Source: Steroidobacteraceae bacterium
GTDB lineage: Bacteria; Pseudomonadota; Gammaproteobacteria; Steroidobacterales; Steroidobacteraceae
Assembly: GCA_025927665.1 (NCBI GenBank)
Contig: JAICKZ010000022.1
Coordinates: 1 to 17,709 of the forward strand
Direction: 5' to 3'
Length of the DNA stretch: 17,709 nucleotides
Every line of letters starts with the position of its first letter. Positions within the stretch are counted from its first letter, which is position 1. This document shows positions 7,071 through 15,865 of the stretch, piece by piece. Below the pieces are notes generated by a model that was given only the letters and a program-made list of their open reading frames with translations, ran no database searches and had not been told where the DNA came from. Both the position numbers and the translations under genes were made by a program.

Positions 7071-8114
7071 ATGTTTAAAAAGCTTCGAGGTTATTTTTCC
7101 AATGACCTCTCAATCGATCTGGGTACCGCAAACACGCTGATTTACGTGCGTGGTCGTGGCATTGTACTGAATGAACCTTCAGTGGTTGCGATTCGTGAAG
7201 AACCTGGCCGCAGCGGCAAAAAAATTGAAGCAGTGGGGGCCGATGCCAAGAACATGCTGGGCCGCACCCCCGGCCATATCACTGCAATTCGTCCTATGAA
7301 AGACGGTGTCATTGCCAATTTCACCATTACAGAAGAAATGCTGAAGCACTTCATTCGCAAAGTGCATGGCGATCGGCTGATTCGCCCCAGTCCGCAAGTA
7401 TTGGTATGCGTGCCATATGGTTCTACCCAAGTGGAACGCCGCGCCATTCAGGAATCGGCTGTAGGTGCAGGCGCTCGTTGGGTCAAGTTAGTTGAAGAAC
7501 CCATGGCCGCCGCAGTGGGTGCAGGTCTTCCCATTCATGAAGCGCGTGGGTCCATGGTACTGGATATCGGCGGTGGTACTTCGGAAGTAGCGGTGATTTC
7601 CTTAAACGGAATTGTATATGCGGCTTCAGTGCGCATTGGCGGTGACCGCTTTGATGAAGCCATCATCAACTATGTGCGTCGCAACTACGGCATTCTTATC
7701 GGTGAAGCCACCGCTGAGCGTATTAAGATTGAAATTGGCTCTGCTTATCCCGGTCAGCAAGTGCGAGAAATGTCAGTCAAAGGTCGTAATCTATCTGAAG
7801 GTGTGCCACGCAGTTTTACGCTTAATTCGAATGAAATTCTCGAAGCTTTACAAGAACCGCTTGCCGGTATTGTTGGTGCGGTGAAAGTGGCACTGGAACA
7901 AACACCTCCAGAACTGGGCGCCGATGTGGCCGAGCGCGGCATCGTGTTAACCGGTGGCGGTGCATTGTTGCGCGATGCTGATAAATTGTTGGCAGAAGAA
8001 ACCGGTTTGCCCGTGGTCATTGCCGATGATCCATTAACCTGCGTGGCGCGTGGTGGCGGTCGTATGTTGGAGTTGATCGAACAACATGGTCCTTCGCTGT
8101 TCAATCTGGAATGA
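7071..8114 (+). CDS. mreB: Rod-shape actin-like protein MreB
   Basis: MreB is a bacterial actin that polymerises on the inner membrane and guides lateral-wall synthesis. The 347-residue product has the same length as E. coli MreB. The start MFKKLRGYFSNDLSIDLGTA combines a membrane-binding amphipathic N-terminus with the phosphate-1 loop (IDLGTANTLIYV, 15-26). The phosphate-2 motif is LDIGGGTSEVAVISL (164-178) and the adenosine motif is VLTGGGALL near residue 300. VEEPMAAAVGAGLPI is also family-typical. An open frame continues 29 codons upstream to 6984, but those residues are not MreB-like and the ATG at 7071 restores the family N-terminus. No strong ribosome-binding site precedes it. It heads the mreBCD-mrdA-rodA cluster. 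Confidence 0.98.
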   Translation: MFKKLRGYFSNDLSIDLGTANTLIYVRGRGIVLNEPSVVAIREEPGRSGKKIEAVGADAKNMLGRTPGHITAIRPMKDGVIANFTITEEMLKHFIRKVHGDRLIRPSPQVLVCVPYGSTQVERRAIQESAVGAGARWVKLVEEPMAAAVGAGLPIHEARGSMVLDIGGGTSEVAVISLNGIVYAASVRIGGDRFDEAIINYVRRNYGILIGEATAERIKIEIGSAYPGQQVREMSVKGRNLSEGVPRSFTLNSNEILEALQEPLAGIVGAVKVALEQTPPELGADVAERGIVLTGGGALLRDADKLLAEETGLPVVIADDPLTCVARGGGRMLELIEQHGPSLFNLE

Positions 8115-8176
8115 TTCATTGCAGATTGGTTTAACAACATCACAATGAAAATAACTATCCCACTCATTACCCGGCA

Positions 8177-9094
8177 GTGACCAGCTTCAGCTCAGACATA
8201 CGTCCCATCATCGGACGCGGTCCCTCACTGATCGCTCGGGCGCTGTTTCTCGCTGCAATCAGCATCGCGTTAATGGTGGCTGATCATCGCTATCAGTATC
8301 TCGACAGTGTGCATCAAGGTATGTCCGTGTTTGTTTATCCAGTGCAGTGGGTTGCGGACTTGCCTTCACGCATTACGCACTGGATATACGATACCTTTGA
8401 AGATCGTGAACGCTTGCGCACCGAGAACGAAGCACTCACCGCTGCGCTACGTGATGCCAACCTCAACTTACAAACTCTGGCGGCTTTGAACGAAGAAAAT
8501 CGTCGCTTGCGTGAATTGAATGAAGCGGTCGCCAATGTCACTGACAAGCACATGATTGCACGCATCATGCGTGTTGATCTCGATCCATTGCGTCATCGGG
8601 TATTACTGAATCGAGGTCAAGTCGATGGCGTGTACAAGGGTCAGGCTGTTCTGGACACACACGGTATTTTTGGTCAAATCACGCAGGTGGGTCGCTATTC
8701 ATCAGAAGCAATTATGATTTCTGATCCTGAACATGCGATTCCTGTTCGCATCAATCGCAGCGGCTTACGCACCATCGCCGAAGGTACGGGCAGTACCGAC
8801 AAACTTAACCTGCCCTTCTTGACCAGTGAGGCAGATATCAAAGTGGGCGACTTGCTGATTGCATCCGGTTTGGGTGGTATCTTTCCCGCAGGTTATCCAG
8901 TAGCAGAAATCTCGCGTATCGAGCGCAGTCCATCCGAAACGTTTGCCATGGTGGAAGCTAAACCATTGGCCTTGCTTGATCGCGATTACGAAGTGATGTT
9001 GATCTGGTATCAACCAGCGGAAATGGAAACGTTTACTGATCCCAATCGGAAGGCATCGCCCGCGTCTGCCACCAAGCCACGTAAACCATCATGA
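8177..9094 (+). CDS. mreC: Rod-shape-determining protein MreC
   Basis: MreC is a bitopic inner-membrane protein whose periplasmic domain activates PBP2-RodA. The 305-residue product has a short cytoplasmic N-terminus with RGPSLIARALFL, one membrane segment (about residues 19-36), a coiled coil rich in Glu, Leu and Arg (about 73-116), and the two beta-barrel subdomains. These contain VDLDPLRHRVLLNRGQVDGVYKGQ-like and GLGGIFPAGYPV segments. A Ser/Lys/Pro-rich tail ends the protein. The start is a GTG at 8177; no in-frame ATG comes before the membrane segment, so GTG is the likely true start. It lies 62 bp after mreB and overlaps mreD by 4 bp (ATGA). Confidence 0.95.
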   Translation: MTSFSSDIRPIIGRGPSLIARALFLAAISIALMVADHRYQYLDSVHQGMSVFVYPVQWVADLPSRITHWIYDTFEDRERLRTENEALTAALRDANLNLQTLAALNEENRRLRELNEAVANVTDKHMIARIMRVDLDPLRHRVLLNRGQVDGVYKGQAVLDTHGIFGQITQVGRYSSEAIMISDPEHAIPVRINRSGLRTIAEGTGSTDKLNLPFLTSEADIKVGDLLIASGLGGIFPAGYPVAEISRIERSPSETFAMVEAKPLALLDRDYEVMLIWYQPAEMETFTDPNRKASPASATKPRKPS

Positions 9095-9570
9095 GTCAGG
9101 ATCGCATTGGTGTATTGCGTATTCTGTGGACAAGCGCTGTCGCGCTGTTGTTGACCATTGCGCCATTGCCTACTGCATTGAACGTTGCGCGTCCCGATTG
9201 GATATTGTTGTTACTTATTTACTGGACGCTGAATGCACCGCTGCGTGCGGGTTTAAGTTATGCCTGGCTGTGTGGTCTGTTAATGGATGCGTTAGTAGGC
9301 GATATGTTAGGAGAACACGCACTGGCATTTGTAATCATCATTGCACTCACGCAACGATTTCAATTGCGTCTGCGTATTTTTCCGTTGCTTCAACAAGCAG
9401 CAATGGTGTTGTTATTAATATGGCTTTATCACTTCTTGATTTACATCATCGGCGGTATTGCAGGTGAGCATATTTCATCCTGGTTACGCTGGTTGCCCGT
9501 ACTGGTGAGTGCCCTGCTCTGGCCCGTGTTGGTGTCGATACTGGATACTGTTAATCGCTTAAGCAAGTGA
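9091..9570 (+). CDS. mreD: Rod-shape-determining protein MreD
   Basis: MreD is the small multispanning inner-membrane partner of MreC in the elongasome. The 159-residue protein matches the family length and is strongly hydrophobic, with about five or six predicted membrane segments. Family-like features are the N-terminal ARPDWILLLLIYW and the central GLLMDALVGDMLGEHALAF, which matches the conserved G-x-x-x-D...G...H region of MreD. Its ATG overlaps the mreC stop in ATGA, implying translational coupling, and mrdA follows after 11 bp. Sequence conservation in this family is low; position and topology carry much of the assignment. Confidence 0.93.
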   Translation: MSQDRIGVLRILWTSAVALLLTIAPLPTALNVARPDWILLLLIYWTLNAPLRAGLSYAWLCGLLMDALVGDMLGEHALAFVIIIALTQRFQLRLRIFPLLQQAAMVLLLIWLYHFLIYIIGGIAGEHISSWLRWLPVLVSALLWPVLVSILDTVNRLSK

Positions 9571-9581
9571 TGTGAATCACT

Positions 9582-11609
9582 ATGCTGTACACCGCACGCA
9601 TTAAAGATCATCACAGCGAACAAAAGCTGTTCGTACAACGCAGTGTCATTGCTGGACTCATTATTATCTGCGTGATCCTCACATTGATCTCACGCTTGGT
9701 TTGGCTGCAAGTTCTGCATTACGACTATTTTGCCGAACAATCCGCCGGTAACCGTATTCGCTTTGAACCGCTGCCACCCAGTCGTGGCTTGATACTCGAT
9801 CGCGATGGCGTGCCACTGGCGCTTAACTCTCCTTCCTATCAACTTGAACTTACACGCGAGCAAGTACCGGATATCGATGCAACCTTGCAAGGATTGGCCA
9901 ATCTGCAATTATTGGATCGCGAAGATCTTCCCACGTTAAAGCGCGATATCTTGCGACGTCGCAGCTTTGAAGCGGTGCCCGTCAAACTGTCATTAAATGA
10001 TGATGAACTCGCACGCTTTGCAGTACGACGTCAGGATTTTCCCGGTGTGGAAATCAAACCACGTTTGAGTCGTCGCTATCCATTGGGCGTGAGTGGTGTA
10101 CACGCCATTGGTTATGTAGGCATCATCAGTGAAGCCGACCAAAAAGTATTGGATGCAGATGAGTATGCAGGCACGGCACTGGTGGGCAAAGCAGGTGTGG
10201 AGAAGCGCTACGAATCAGTTCTTCATGGCAAAGCCGGCTATCAACAATTGCTGGTCAACGCGCAGGGCCGACGCGTCGATCAACCTGGCGCGCATTCATC
10301 TGAATTGCGCCGCAAAGAACCGACTGCAGGCAATGATCTGTTTCTGACCATCGATGAAAGATTACAATCTGCTGTAGAAGAAATGCTGCGTGAGCAAAAA
10401 ACTGATGCGAATGGAAATACTTATATCGATCAAAAACGCGCGGCAGTGATCGCCATTGATCCCAACAATGGTGATGTGCTTGCATTTGTAAGTACGCCAG
10501 GGTTTGATCCCAATTTATTTGGCCGTGGTTTGTCGAACGCTCAATATCGCGAATTGGTCAATGATGCTGACAAGCCCATGTACGATCGCGTCATGCGTGG
10601 TGTGTATCCGTCCGGCTCAACCATCAAACCGTTCATGGCCATGGCGGGCCTGTACTACAACGTGGTCACTCCTACTACTTCCGAATACTGTCCTGGATAC
10701 TTTCGTCTGCCCGGAGTTGCTCGACCTTGGACAGATTTACATGTACATGGCGCCGTCAGTATGGTGACCGCAATCAAAGTATCATGTGATGTCTATTTTT
10801 ATAGCCTTGCAAATCAACTCGGCATTGATCGAATACATGATTACCTAAGTGAATTCGGTTTCGGCCAATTAACTGGATTGGATATCGATGGCGAATTACC
10901 CGCCGTGTTGCCTTCTACTGCATGGAAACGTGATTACTTTAAACGCAAAGAAGCACAGCAATGGTTTACAGGCGATACCATCAGCGTTGGCATTGGACAA
11001 GGTTATCTGACAGTAACACCGTTACAACTTGCCCATGCTGTTGCAACGCTCAGCAAACATGGACAAGGATACAAACCAAGATTAATTCACGCGGTACGCA
11101 ATTCTGTCACGGGTGAAGTCAATGAACTACCACCCGTTCCACTTGATCCAGTTAAAGTGCGTGATGACAGCAGTTGGGATGCAGTGATTCAAGGCATGGA
11201 AGAAGTGGCTAAACCCGGTGGCACTGCTGCTTCATTTGCAAGTGCTCCCTATACAGTTGGTGCAAAAACCGGCACCGCACAAGTACATGGATTAGCCGTT
11301 GGTGAAAAATACAATGCCTCGCAATTGGCAGAGCGTTTGCGTGACAATGCATTGTTCATCGCCTTTGCACCTGTAGAACAGCCGCGGGTTGCGGTTGCCG
11401 TCGTGGTTGAGAATGGCGGTCATGGCGGTACGGCTGCGGCGCCCATTGCGCGGCGCATCTTTGATTTAATGCTACTCACTCCGGAACAATTAGCGGCGCA
11501 AGAAGCAAAGAGGCAGTCCATAGAAAAACGTATTACTCCGACAACCACACCCACACGACCATCACCATCCGCACACATACCAGCAGCGACTGAACCAATC
11601 GTGGAGTAA
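9582..11609 (+). CDS. mrdA: Penicillin-binding protein 2 (elongasome transpeptidase)
   Basis: PBP2 cross-links new peptidoglycan during cell elongation and works with RodA. The 675-residue class B PBP has an N-terminal membrane anchor (about 21-43), then the pedestal hallmark PPSRGLILDRDG (65-76) and the transpeptidase domain. Catalytic motifs are STIK (nucleophile Ser346, Lys349), SCD (401-403) and KTGTAQ (562-567). YPSGSTIKP and the TGDTISVGIGQGYL stretch are typical of PBP2 rather than PBP3. It is about 40 residues longer than E. coli PBP2, mostly a C-terminal Thr/Pro-rich tail after residue 640 that may be unstructured periplasmic sequence. It follows mreD by 11 bp and precedes rodA by 2 bp. 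The rodA ribosome-binding site lies within its last codons. Confidence 0.98.
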   Translation: MLYTARIKDHHSEQKLFVQRSVIAGLIIICVILTLISRLVWLQVLHYDYFAEQSAGNRIRFEPLPPSRGLILDRDGVPLALNSPSYQLELTREQVPDIDATLQGLANLQLLDREDLPTLKRDILRRRSFEAVPVKLSLNDDELARFAVRRQDFPGVEIKPRLSRRYPLGVSGVHAIGYVGIISEADQKVLDADEYAGTALVGKAGVEKRYESVLHGKAGYQQLLVNAQGRRVDQPGAHSSELRRKEPTAGNDLFLTIDERLQSAVEEMLREQKTDANGNTYIDQKRAAVIAIDPNNGDVLAFVSTPGFDPNLFGRGLSNAQYRELVNDADKPMYDRVMRGVYPSGSTIKPFMAMAGLYYNVVTPTTSEYCPGYFRLPGVARPWTDLHVHGAVSMVTAIKVSCDVYFYSLANQLGIDRIHDYLSEFGFGQLTGLDIDGELPAVLPSTAWKRDYFKRKEAQQWFTGDTISVGIGQGYLTVTPLQLAHAVATLSKHGQGYKPRLIHAVRNSVTGEVNELPPVPLDPVKVRDDSSWDAVIQGMEEVAKPGGTAASFASAPYTVGAKTGTAQVHGLAVGEKYNASQLAERLRDNALFIAFAPVEQPRVAVAVVVENGGHGGTAAAPIARRIFDLMLLTPEQLAAQEAKRQSIEKRITPTTTPTRPSPSAHIPAATEPIVE

Positions 11610-11611
11610 TC

Positions 11612-12739
11612 ATGGAACTAGATAATTCGCGAACACAACGTACTTTTACTTGGACAGCACGGGTACTGTCTGCATTGCAGATGGATGGTCCTTTGCTGGC
11701 TGGTTTAGGCTTGCTCGCATTAATTAGTTTGATCGTGTTGTATAGCGCATCAAGCGCCAACATGTCGGTGGTACTCAGTCAGGCTCTGAAGTTTTTGTTC
11801 AGTGCAGTGGTCATGTTGGCTGTTGCACAATTGCCGCGCCGACTTATTCGTAACAGTGCGCCCTGGTTATATGGCGTTGGTTTGTTATTGCTAGTGCTGG
11901 TCATGATTAAAGGATCAAGCGCATTAGGCGCGCAGCGCTGGCTGGATTTAAAAATTATCCGTTTTCAACCATCAGAAATCATGAAGCTGGCGATGCCGTT
12001 ACTGTGTGCATGGTACGTTCACGAGCGTCCACTGCCACCTTCCTTAAAAGATGTGTTGGTACTCACTATCATTATTTTGGTGCCGACTGCCTTAATTGCC
12101 AAACAACCTGACTTGGGTACCGCGATATTGGTATTGGCTGCAGGTGGCGTCGCGTTGATTTTGGCCGGCTTGCAGAAGCGTTATATTCTTGGTGTCTTGT
12201 TGCTAATGATTCCGGCGGCATGGATAGGCTGGACACATATGCATGATTATCAACGACAACGTGTGGTCACTTTTCTCAATCCGCAAAGTGATCCACTTGG
12301 TTCCGGTTATCACATCATTCAATCGCAGATTGCGATTGGCTCGGGTGGTGTATTTGGTAAAGGCTATTTAAACGGCAGTCAGGCACAACTTGAATTCTTG
12401 CCGGAACGCGCAACTGATTTTATTTTCGCGGTGATCGGTGAAGAGTGGGGACTATTGGGACTGATTACGATTCTGCTTCTATATGCCTTCATCATCGGTC
12501 GTTGTTTGTATATTGCCGCCAATGCCCAAGATACTTTCTCACGAATATTGTCCGGCAGTTTGGGATTAACTTTTGCTGTGTACGTATTTGTAAATACCGG
12601 CATGGTCACAGGCTTATTACCGGTCGTCGGCGTACCACTGCCCTTGATCAGTTTTGGTGGCAGTTCCATGGTAACGTTGATGGCAGGCTTCGGCATTGTG
12701 ATGGCTATTCATGCGCGCCGCAGATTGGTGGGAAGATAG
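11612..12739 (+). CDS. rodA: RodA peptidoglycan glycosyltransferase (SEDS)
   Basis: RodA (mrdB) polymerises lipid II into glycan strands for the elongasome, paired with PBP2. The 375-residue protein is highly hydrophobic, with about ten membrane segments. SEDS motifs seen are GAQRWLDLKIIRFQPSEIMK (106-125), KQPDLGTA (164-171), and the large periplasmic loop with DPLGSGYHIIQSQIAIGSGG. FLPERATDFIFAVIGEEWG carries the catalytic Asp269, and GVPLPLISFGGSSM is at 340-353. GGAG at 11603-11606 lies 5 bases before the ATG, inside the end of mrdA. The next gene, mltB, begins 5 bp after its stop. FtsW is the close paralogue, but pairing with mrdA makes RodA the clear call. Confidence 0.97.
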   Translation: MELDNSRTQRTFTWTARVLSALQMDGPLLAGLGLLALISLIVLYSASSANMSVVLSQALKFLFSAVVMLAVAQLPRRLIRNSAPWLYGVGLLLLVLVMIKGSSALGAQRWLDLKIIRFQPSEIMKLAMPLLCAWYVHERPLPPSLKDVLVLTIIILVPTALIAKQPDLGTAILVLAAGGVALILAGLQKRYILGVLLLMIPAAWIGWTHMHDYQRQRVVTFLNPQSDPLGSGYHIIQSQIAIGSGGVFGKGYLNGSQAQLEFLPERATDFIFAVIGEEWGLLGLITILLLYAFIIGRCLYIAANAQDTFSRILSGSLGLTFAVYVFVNTGMVTGLLPVVGVPLPLISFGGSSMVTLMAGFGIVMAIHARRRLVGR

Positions 12740-12744
12740 AACTG

Positions 12745-13740
12745 ATGAGAAATATTTTGCGACAACTCTTTTTCGTAACTCTGTTATGCATGGCAGTGTG
12801 CAATGTATATGCGCTGGATATCAATCGCGTTGAGGTGCATGCTTTCATCGACAAAATGGTGAATGAACATCAATTCAAACGTAGTGATGTTGAAACCATA
12901 TTGAAAGACGCCGAAACTCAACAATCGATTCTTGATGCCATTGCTAAACCAGCCGAACGCGTGGTGCCTTGGTTTGAATATCGGGAACGCTTTTTGACTG
13001 ACAAGCGCATTCACAAGGGAATTACTTTTGTGCAAGAACATACTCTGTCGCTGACCAAGCTTGAGGAACAAGGCGCTCCAGTAAGTGAAATTCTGGGCAT
13101 TCTGGGCGTCGAAACCATGTATGGTGAATCTGCCGGTCGTTTTCGTGTAATAGATGCGCTCGCAACATTGAGTTTTGATTATCCACCACGCAGCAGTTTT
13201 TTCATTGGCGAACTTGAGCAATATCTATTACTCGCTCAAGAACAACATCTTGCGATCAAGGAGGCAATGGGTTCATACGCAGGCGCAATGGGTGCACCGC
13301 AATTCATGCCGCGCAGTTATCGTAACTTCGCGGTAGATGGTGATAGCGATGGAAAAATTGATCTGTGGAATGATTGGGATGACGTGTTGTTCAGTGTTGC
13401 AAACTATTTAAAGCAATACGGTTGGCATGCTGATGAACCAGTAGTCGTCAATGCAACTTATACGACAAAAGAACCTCCGCCCTACTCAGTGAACGACATT
13501 GCCATGAATGAAACTGTCGCATCACTCAAAGCCAAGGGAGTCGTATTCAATACCACGCTGCCAGATACCGCACCTGCAGTCCTGATTACGTTGCAAGGCA
13601 AAGATGGCCCGGTGTTTCGCGTAGGTTTTAATAATTTTTTTGTTATCACTCGTTACAATCATAGTCCGCTGTACGCCAACGCAGTGATCGAGTTAGGTCA
13701 GGCAATCATGACGCAATTAACCATTGCCAAGCCACAATGA
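12745..13740 (+). CDS. mltB: Lytic murein transglycosylase B
   Basis: MltB-type enzymes cut glycan strands to give 1,6-anhydro-MurNAc ends and make room for wall growth. The 331-residue protein has a hydrophobic N-terminal signal (residues 5-23) with a likely signal peptidase I site after VYA. I see no valid lipobox, so it may be a soluble periplasmic form, unlike the E. coli lipoprotein. The catalytic Glu is Glu123 in ILGVETMYGES. FSFDYPPR-like LSFDYPPRSSFF, SYAGAMGAPQFMPRSYRNFAVD and GDSDGKIDLWNDWDDVLFSVANYL are family hallmarks, and the protein ends with the usual NHSPLYA segment. The frame is open upstream into rodA, but the ATG at 12745 restores the signal peptide and has GGAAG 9 bases upstream. 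It overlaps rlpA by 4 bp. Confidence 0.96.
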   Translation: MRNILRQLFFVTLLCMAVCNVYALDINRVEVHAFIDKMVNEHQFKRSDVETILKDAETQQSILDAIAKPAERVVPWFEYRERFLTDKRIHKGITFVQEHTLSLTKLEEQGAPVSEILGILGVETMYGESAGRFRVIDALATLSFDYPPRSSFFIGELEQYLLLAQEQHLAIKEAMGSYAGAMGAPQFMPRSYRNFAVDGDSDGKIDLWNDWDDVLFSVANYLKQYGWHADEPVVVNATYTTKEPPPYSVNDIAMNETVASLKAKGVVFNTTLPDTAPAVLITLQGKDGPVFRVGFNNFFVITRYNHSPLYANAVIELGQAIMTQLTIAKPQ

Positions 13741-14525
13741 TGTTCATGATTAAAAAAACCTCAGCATTATGGATCAGTATTCCCATGTTACTGTTGATTG
13801 CGGGATGCAGCACCACCAAGATCAAACCGATTCCGGAATTATCTCCTGCCGAAGTTGATCACATTCACGATGCCATACCGCGTGTTGAGCCGCTCTCCAA
13901 AAATGGTAATCCTGCCTTCTACGACGCATTGGGTCAACGCTACTTCGTCATGCAAAGCGCCGCAGGTTACGACGAGCGTGGTGTTGCATCATGGTATGGA
14001 CCTGGCTTTCATAAAGGTGCAACCTCCAGTGGCGAGCGCTACGACATGTATGGCATGACAGCTGCGCACAAGACCTTGCCATTACCAACCTATGTTCAAG
14101 TCACCAATCTGAACAACGGCCGCAGTATCACCGTACGTGTAAACGATCGCGGTCCCTTTAAGCGTGGTCGCATCATTGATCTATCTTATGCCGCTGCCAG
14201 TAAGCTCGATATGTTGCGCGATGGCACCGCTTTTGTGGAAGTGAAATCACTGGTCCCAGGTGAAAACGCGCCGCATGCTACGCAATCATCCTCTCCCCTG
14301 TTTGTTCAAGCAGGTGCATTCAGCGATGTTGCGAATGCCGAACGACTATTGCAGCAATTACAGCGAAGCGGTTTTATGGATGCGTTCATCCACAATAGCA
14401 ACAACAAAGGTCAAACACTGTTTCGTGTTCGTATTGGTCCGATAAATAATGTCGATGAATTTGATCGTGTTATTGCAAGCCTCAAAGCATCGGGGATCGA
14501 TGATGCGCATTTAGCATTGGATTAA
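13737..14525 (+). CDS. rlpA: RlpA-type septal/cell-wall lipoprotein (DPBB plus SPOR)
   Basis: RlpA is an outer-membrane lipoprotein; in Pseudomonas aeruginosa it is a lytic transglycosylase acting on stem-less (denuded) glycans. The 262-residue protein has a signal with lipobox LIAGC (acylated Cys24). A double-psi beta-barrel domain follows (about 79-173): GVASWYGPGFHKGATSSGE, then RYDMYGMTAAHKTLPLPTYV and VRVNDRGPFKRGRIIDLSYAAA. The Glu, His and Asp positions thought to be catalytic are retained (GERYD, AAHKTL, VNDRGPF). A C-terminal SPOR domain (about 186-260, SPLFVQAGAFSDVANAERL) binds denuded glycan and could recruit it to septa. The start ATG overlaps the mltB stop (ATGA); further in-frame ATGs lie at 13740 and 13746. 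Confidence 0.96.
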   Translation: MMFMIKKTSALWISIPMLLLIAGCSTTKIKPIPELSPAEVDHIHDAIPRVEPLSKNGNPAFYDALGQRYFVMQSAAGYDERGVASWYGPGFHKGATSSGERYDMYGMTAAHKTLPLPTYVQVTNLNNGRSITVRVNDRGPFKRGRIIDLSYAAASKLDMLRDGTAFVEVKSLVPGENAPHATQSSSPLFVQAGAFSDVANAERLLQQLQRSGFMDAFIHNSNNKGQTLFRVRIGPINNVDEFDRVIASLKASGIDDAHLALD

Positions 14526-14527
14526 TA

Positions 14528-14556
14528 TTGGATTAGCCGCTAGTACTCGGTACACT
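14528..14556 (+). promoter_or_regulatory. Possible internal promoter before dacA
   Basis: TTGGAT (14528-14533), 17 bases and TACACT (14551-14556) lie in the 63-bp gap after rlpA. This would let dacA-ybeD be transcribed separately from the elongasome genes. The -35 match is weak. Confidence 0.3.
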
Positions 14557-14588
14557 GTGAATTATTGTGATGTGTCTTTGGAGCGGTC

Positions 14589-15863
14589 ATGAATCTGTCG
14601 ATTTCAAATGTACTGATATTAGTGGTCATGAGTACGACGTTGAGCCTGATGCCGGGATGCAAGAAAGCAGCGCCGAAGTCCGCACCTATGTTGTCTTCTA
14701 CAACTTCCAGCGCTGCTTCTGAAAATGCATCGCCATTGCTGTCCATTTCCAAACTCGCACCACCAGATCACTCGGCTATCATACCTGCCGCACCAAAAAT
14801 TGATGCGCGTTCCTTTGCATTGATGGATGCGGATAGTGGTGCATTCATCGCAGAAAATAATGGTGATGCTCGCGTAGAGCCCGCCAGTTTGACCAAACTG
14901 ATGACGAGTTACATTGTGTTTGACGCGTTGAAGATTGGTAAGTTGAAACTTGATGATATGGTGACGATCAGTGAACATGCATGGAAAACGGGTGGTGCCG
15001 TTACCGATGGCTCGACCAGTTTTTTGCCGATCGGCGAGCGTGTATCGGTTGAAACCCTTATTCAAGGAATGATCATTCAATCTGGCAATGATGCAAGCAT
15101 TGCATTGGCAGAACGTATCGCTGGCAGCGAGGACACTTTCGCACAATTGATGCGTGTGTATGCGCAGCGCTTGAACATGAATAACAGTAGCTTTGGCAAT
15201 GCCACGGGTCTGCCCTCACCGCTCGGTTATTCAACAGCACATGATCTGGCCTTGCTGGCACAAGCATTGATTCGCGATTTTCCGCAGTATTATCATTATT
15301 TTTCGATTAAAGAATTCACCTACAATAAGATGACGCAGCACAATCGCAATGGCTTGCTATTACGCGATCAAAGTGTGGACGGCCTCAAGACGGGACATAC
15401 CGAGGCGGCAGGATATTGCTTGATATCTTCTGCAAAACGCGAAGGTATGCGCCTTATCGCGGTGGTGATGGGAACCAATTCGTTCAAAGCACGTGAAGAT
15501 AGTAGCCAGGCTTTGTTGAATTACGGATTCAGCTTCTTTGAAACAACTCATCTATTTAAAGGCAATCAGGTTGTTAAATCTGTCGTGGTGCGCAAAGGTG
15601 TTGTGAACAATGTCGATGTCACGCCAGGATCGGATATTGTGCTAACCATTCCGCGTGGTCGCGCCACCGATATCCAAACGCAAATCAACTTGCCCAATGT
15701 ATTGATCGCTCCACTTGAGCACGCAACACCGGTCGGCACTTTATCACTCAGCCTCGATAGCAAAGAAATTGGGCACTACAACTTATATCCCGCGCACGAT
15801 GTCGCGCAGGCTGGTTTCTTTGGTCGTACAATTGATAGCATCAAATTGTTATTCTCACATTAG
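14589..15863 (+). CDS. dacA: D-alanyl-D-alanine carboxypeptidase (PBP5/6 type)
   Basis: This enzyme removes the terminal D-Ala from peptidoglycan pentapeptides in the periplasm. The 424-residue protein has the penicillin-binding motifs SLTK (nucleophile Ser100, Lys103), SGN (165-167) and KTG (267-269, in LKTGHTEAAGYC). A C-terminal beta domain follows, then the amphipathic membrane anchor GFFGRTIDSIKLLF. The N-terminus is unusual: the hydrophobic segment ends in LMPGC (Cys24), which resembles a lipobox. About 45 Ser/Ala/Pro-rich residues then precede the catalytic domain, whereas E. coli PBP5 has a cleaved signal and almost no linker. GGAG (14580-14583) lies 5 bases before the ATG. The gene is followed 2 bp later by ybeD, an order conserved with E. 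coli. Confidence 0.97.
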   Translation: MNLSISNVLILVVMSTTLSLMPGCKKAAPKSAPMLSSTTSSAASENASPLLSISKLAPPDHSAIIPAAPKIDARSFALMDADSGAFIAENNGDARVEPASLTKLMTSYIVFDALKIGKLKLDDMVTISEHAWKTGGAVTDGSTSFLPIGERVSVETLIQGMIIQSGNDASIALAERIAGSEDTFAQLMRVYAQRLNMNNSSFGNATGLPSPLGYSTAHDLALLAQALIRDFPQYYHYFSIKEFTYNKMTQHNRNGLLLRDQSVDGLKTGHTEAAGYCLISSAKREGMRLIAVVMGTNSFKAREDSSQALLNYGFSFFETTHLFKGNQVVKSVVVRKGVVNNVDVTPGSDIVLTIPRGRATDIQTQINLPNVLIAPLEHATPVGTLSLSLDSKEIGHYNLYPAHDVAQAGFFGRTIDSIKLLFSH

Positions 15864-15865
15864 CA

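Noticed and set aside
12445..12744. N-terminal extension of MltB across the end of rodA
   Set aside because: It is an out-of-frame reading of the rodA coding sequence; the signal peptide begins at 12745.
14619..15146. 175-codon minus-strand open frame opposite dacA
   Set aside because: It is antisense to a clear D,D-carboxypeptidase coding sequence and its residues show no family pattern.
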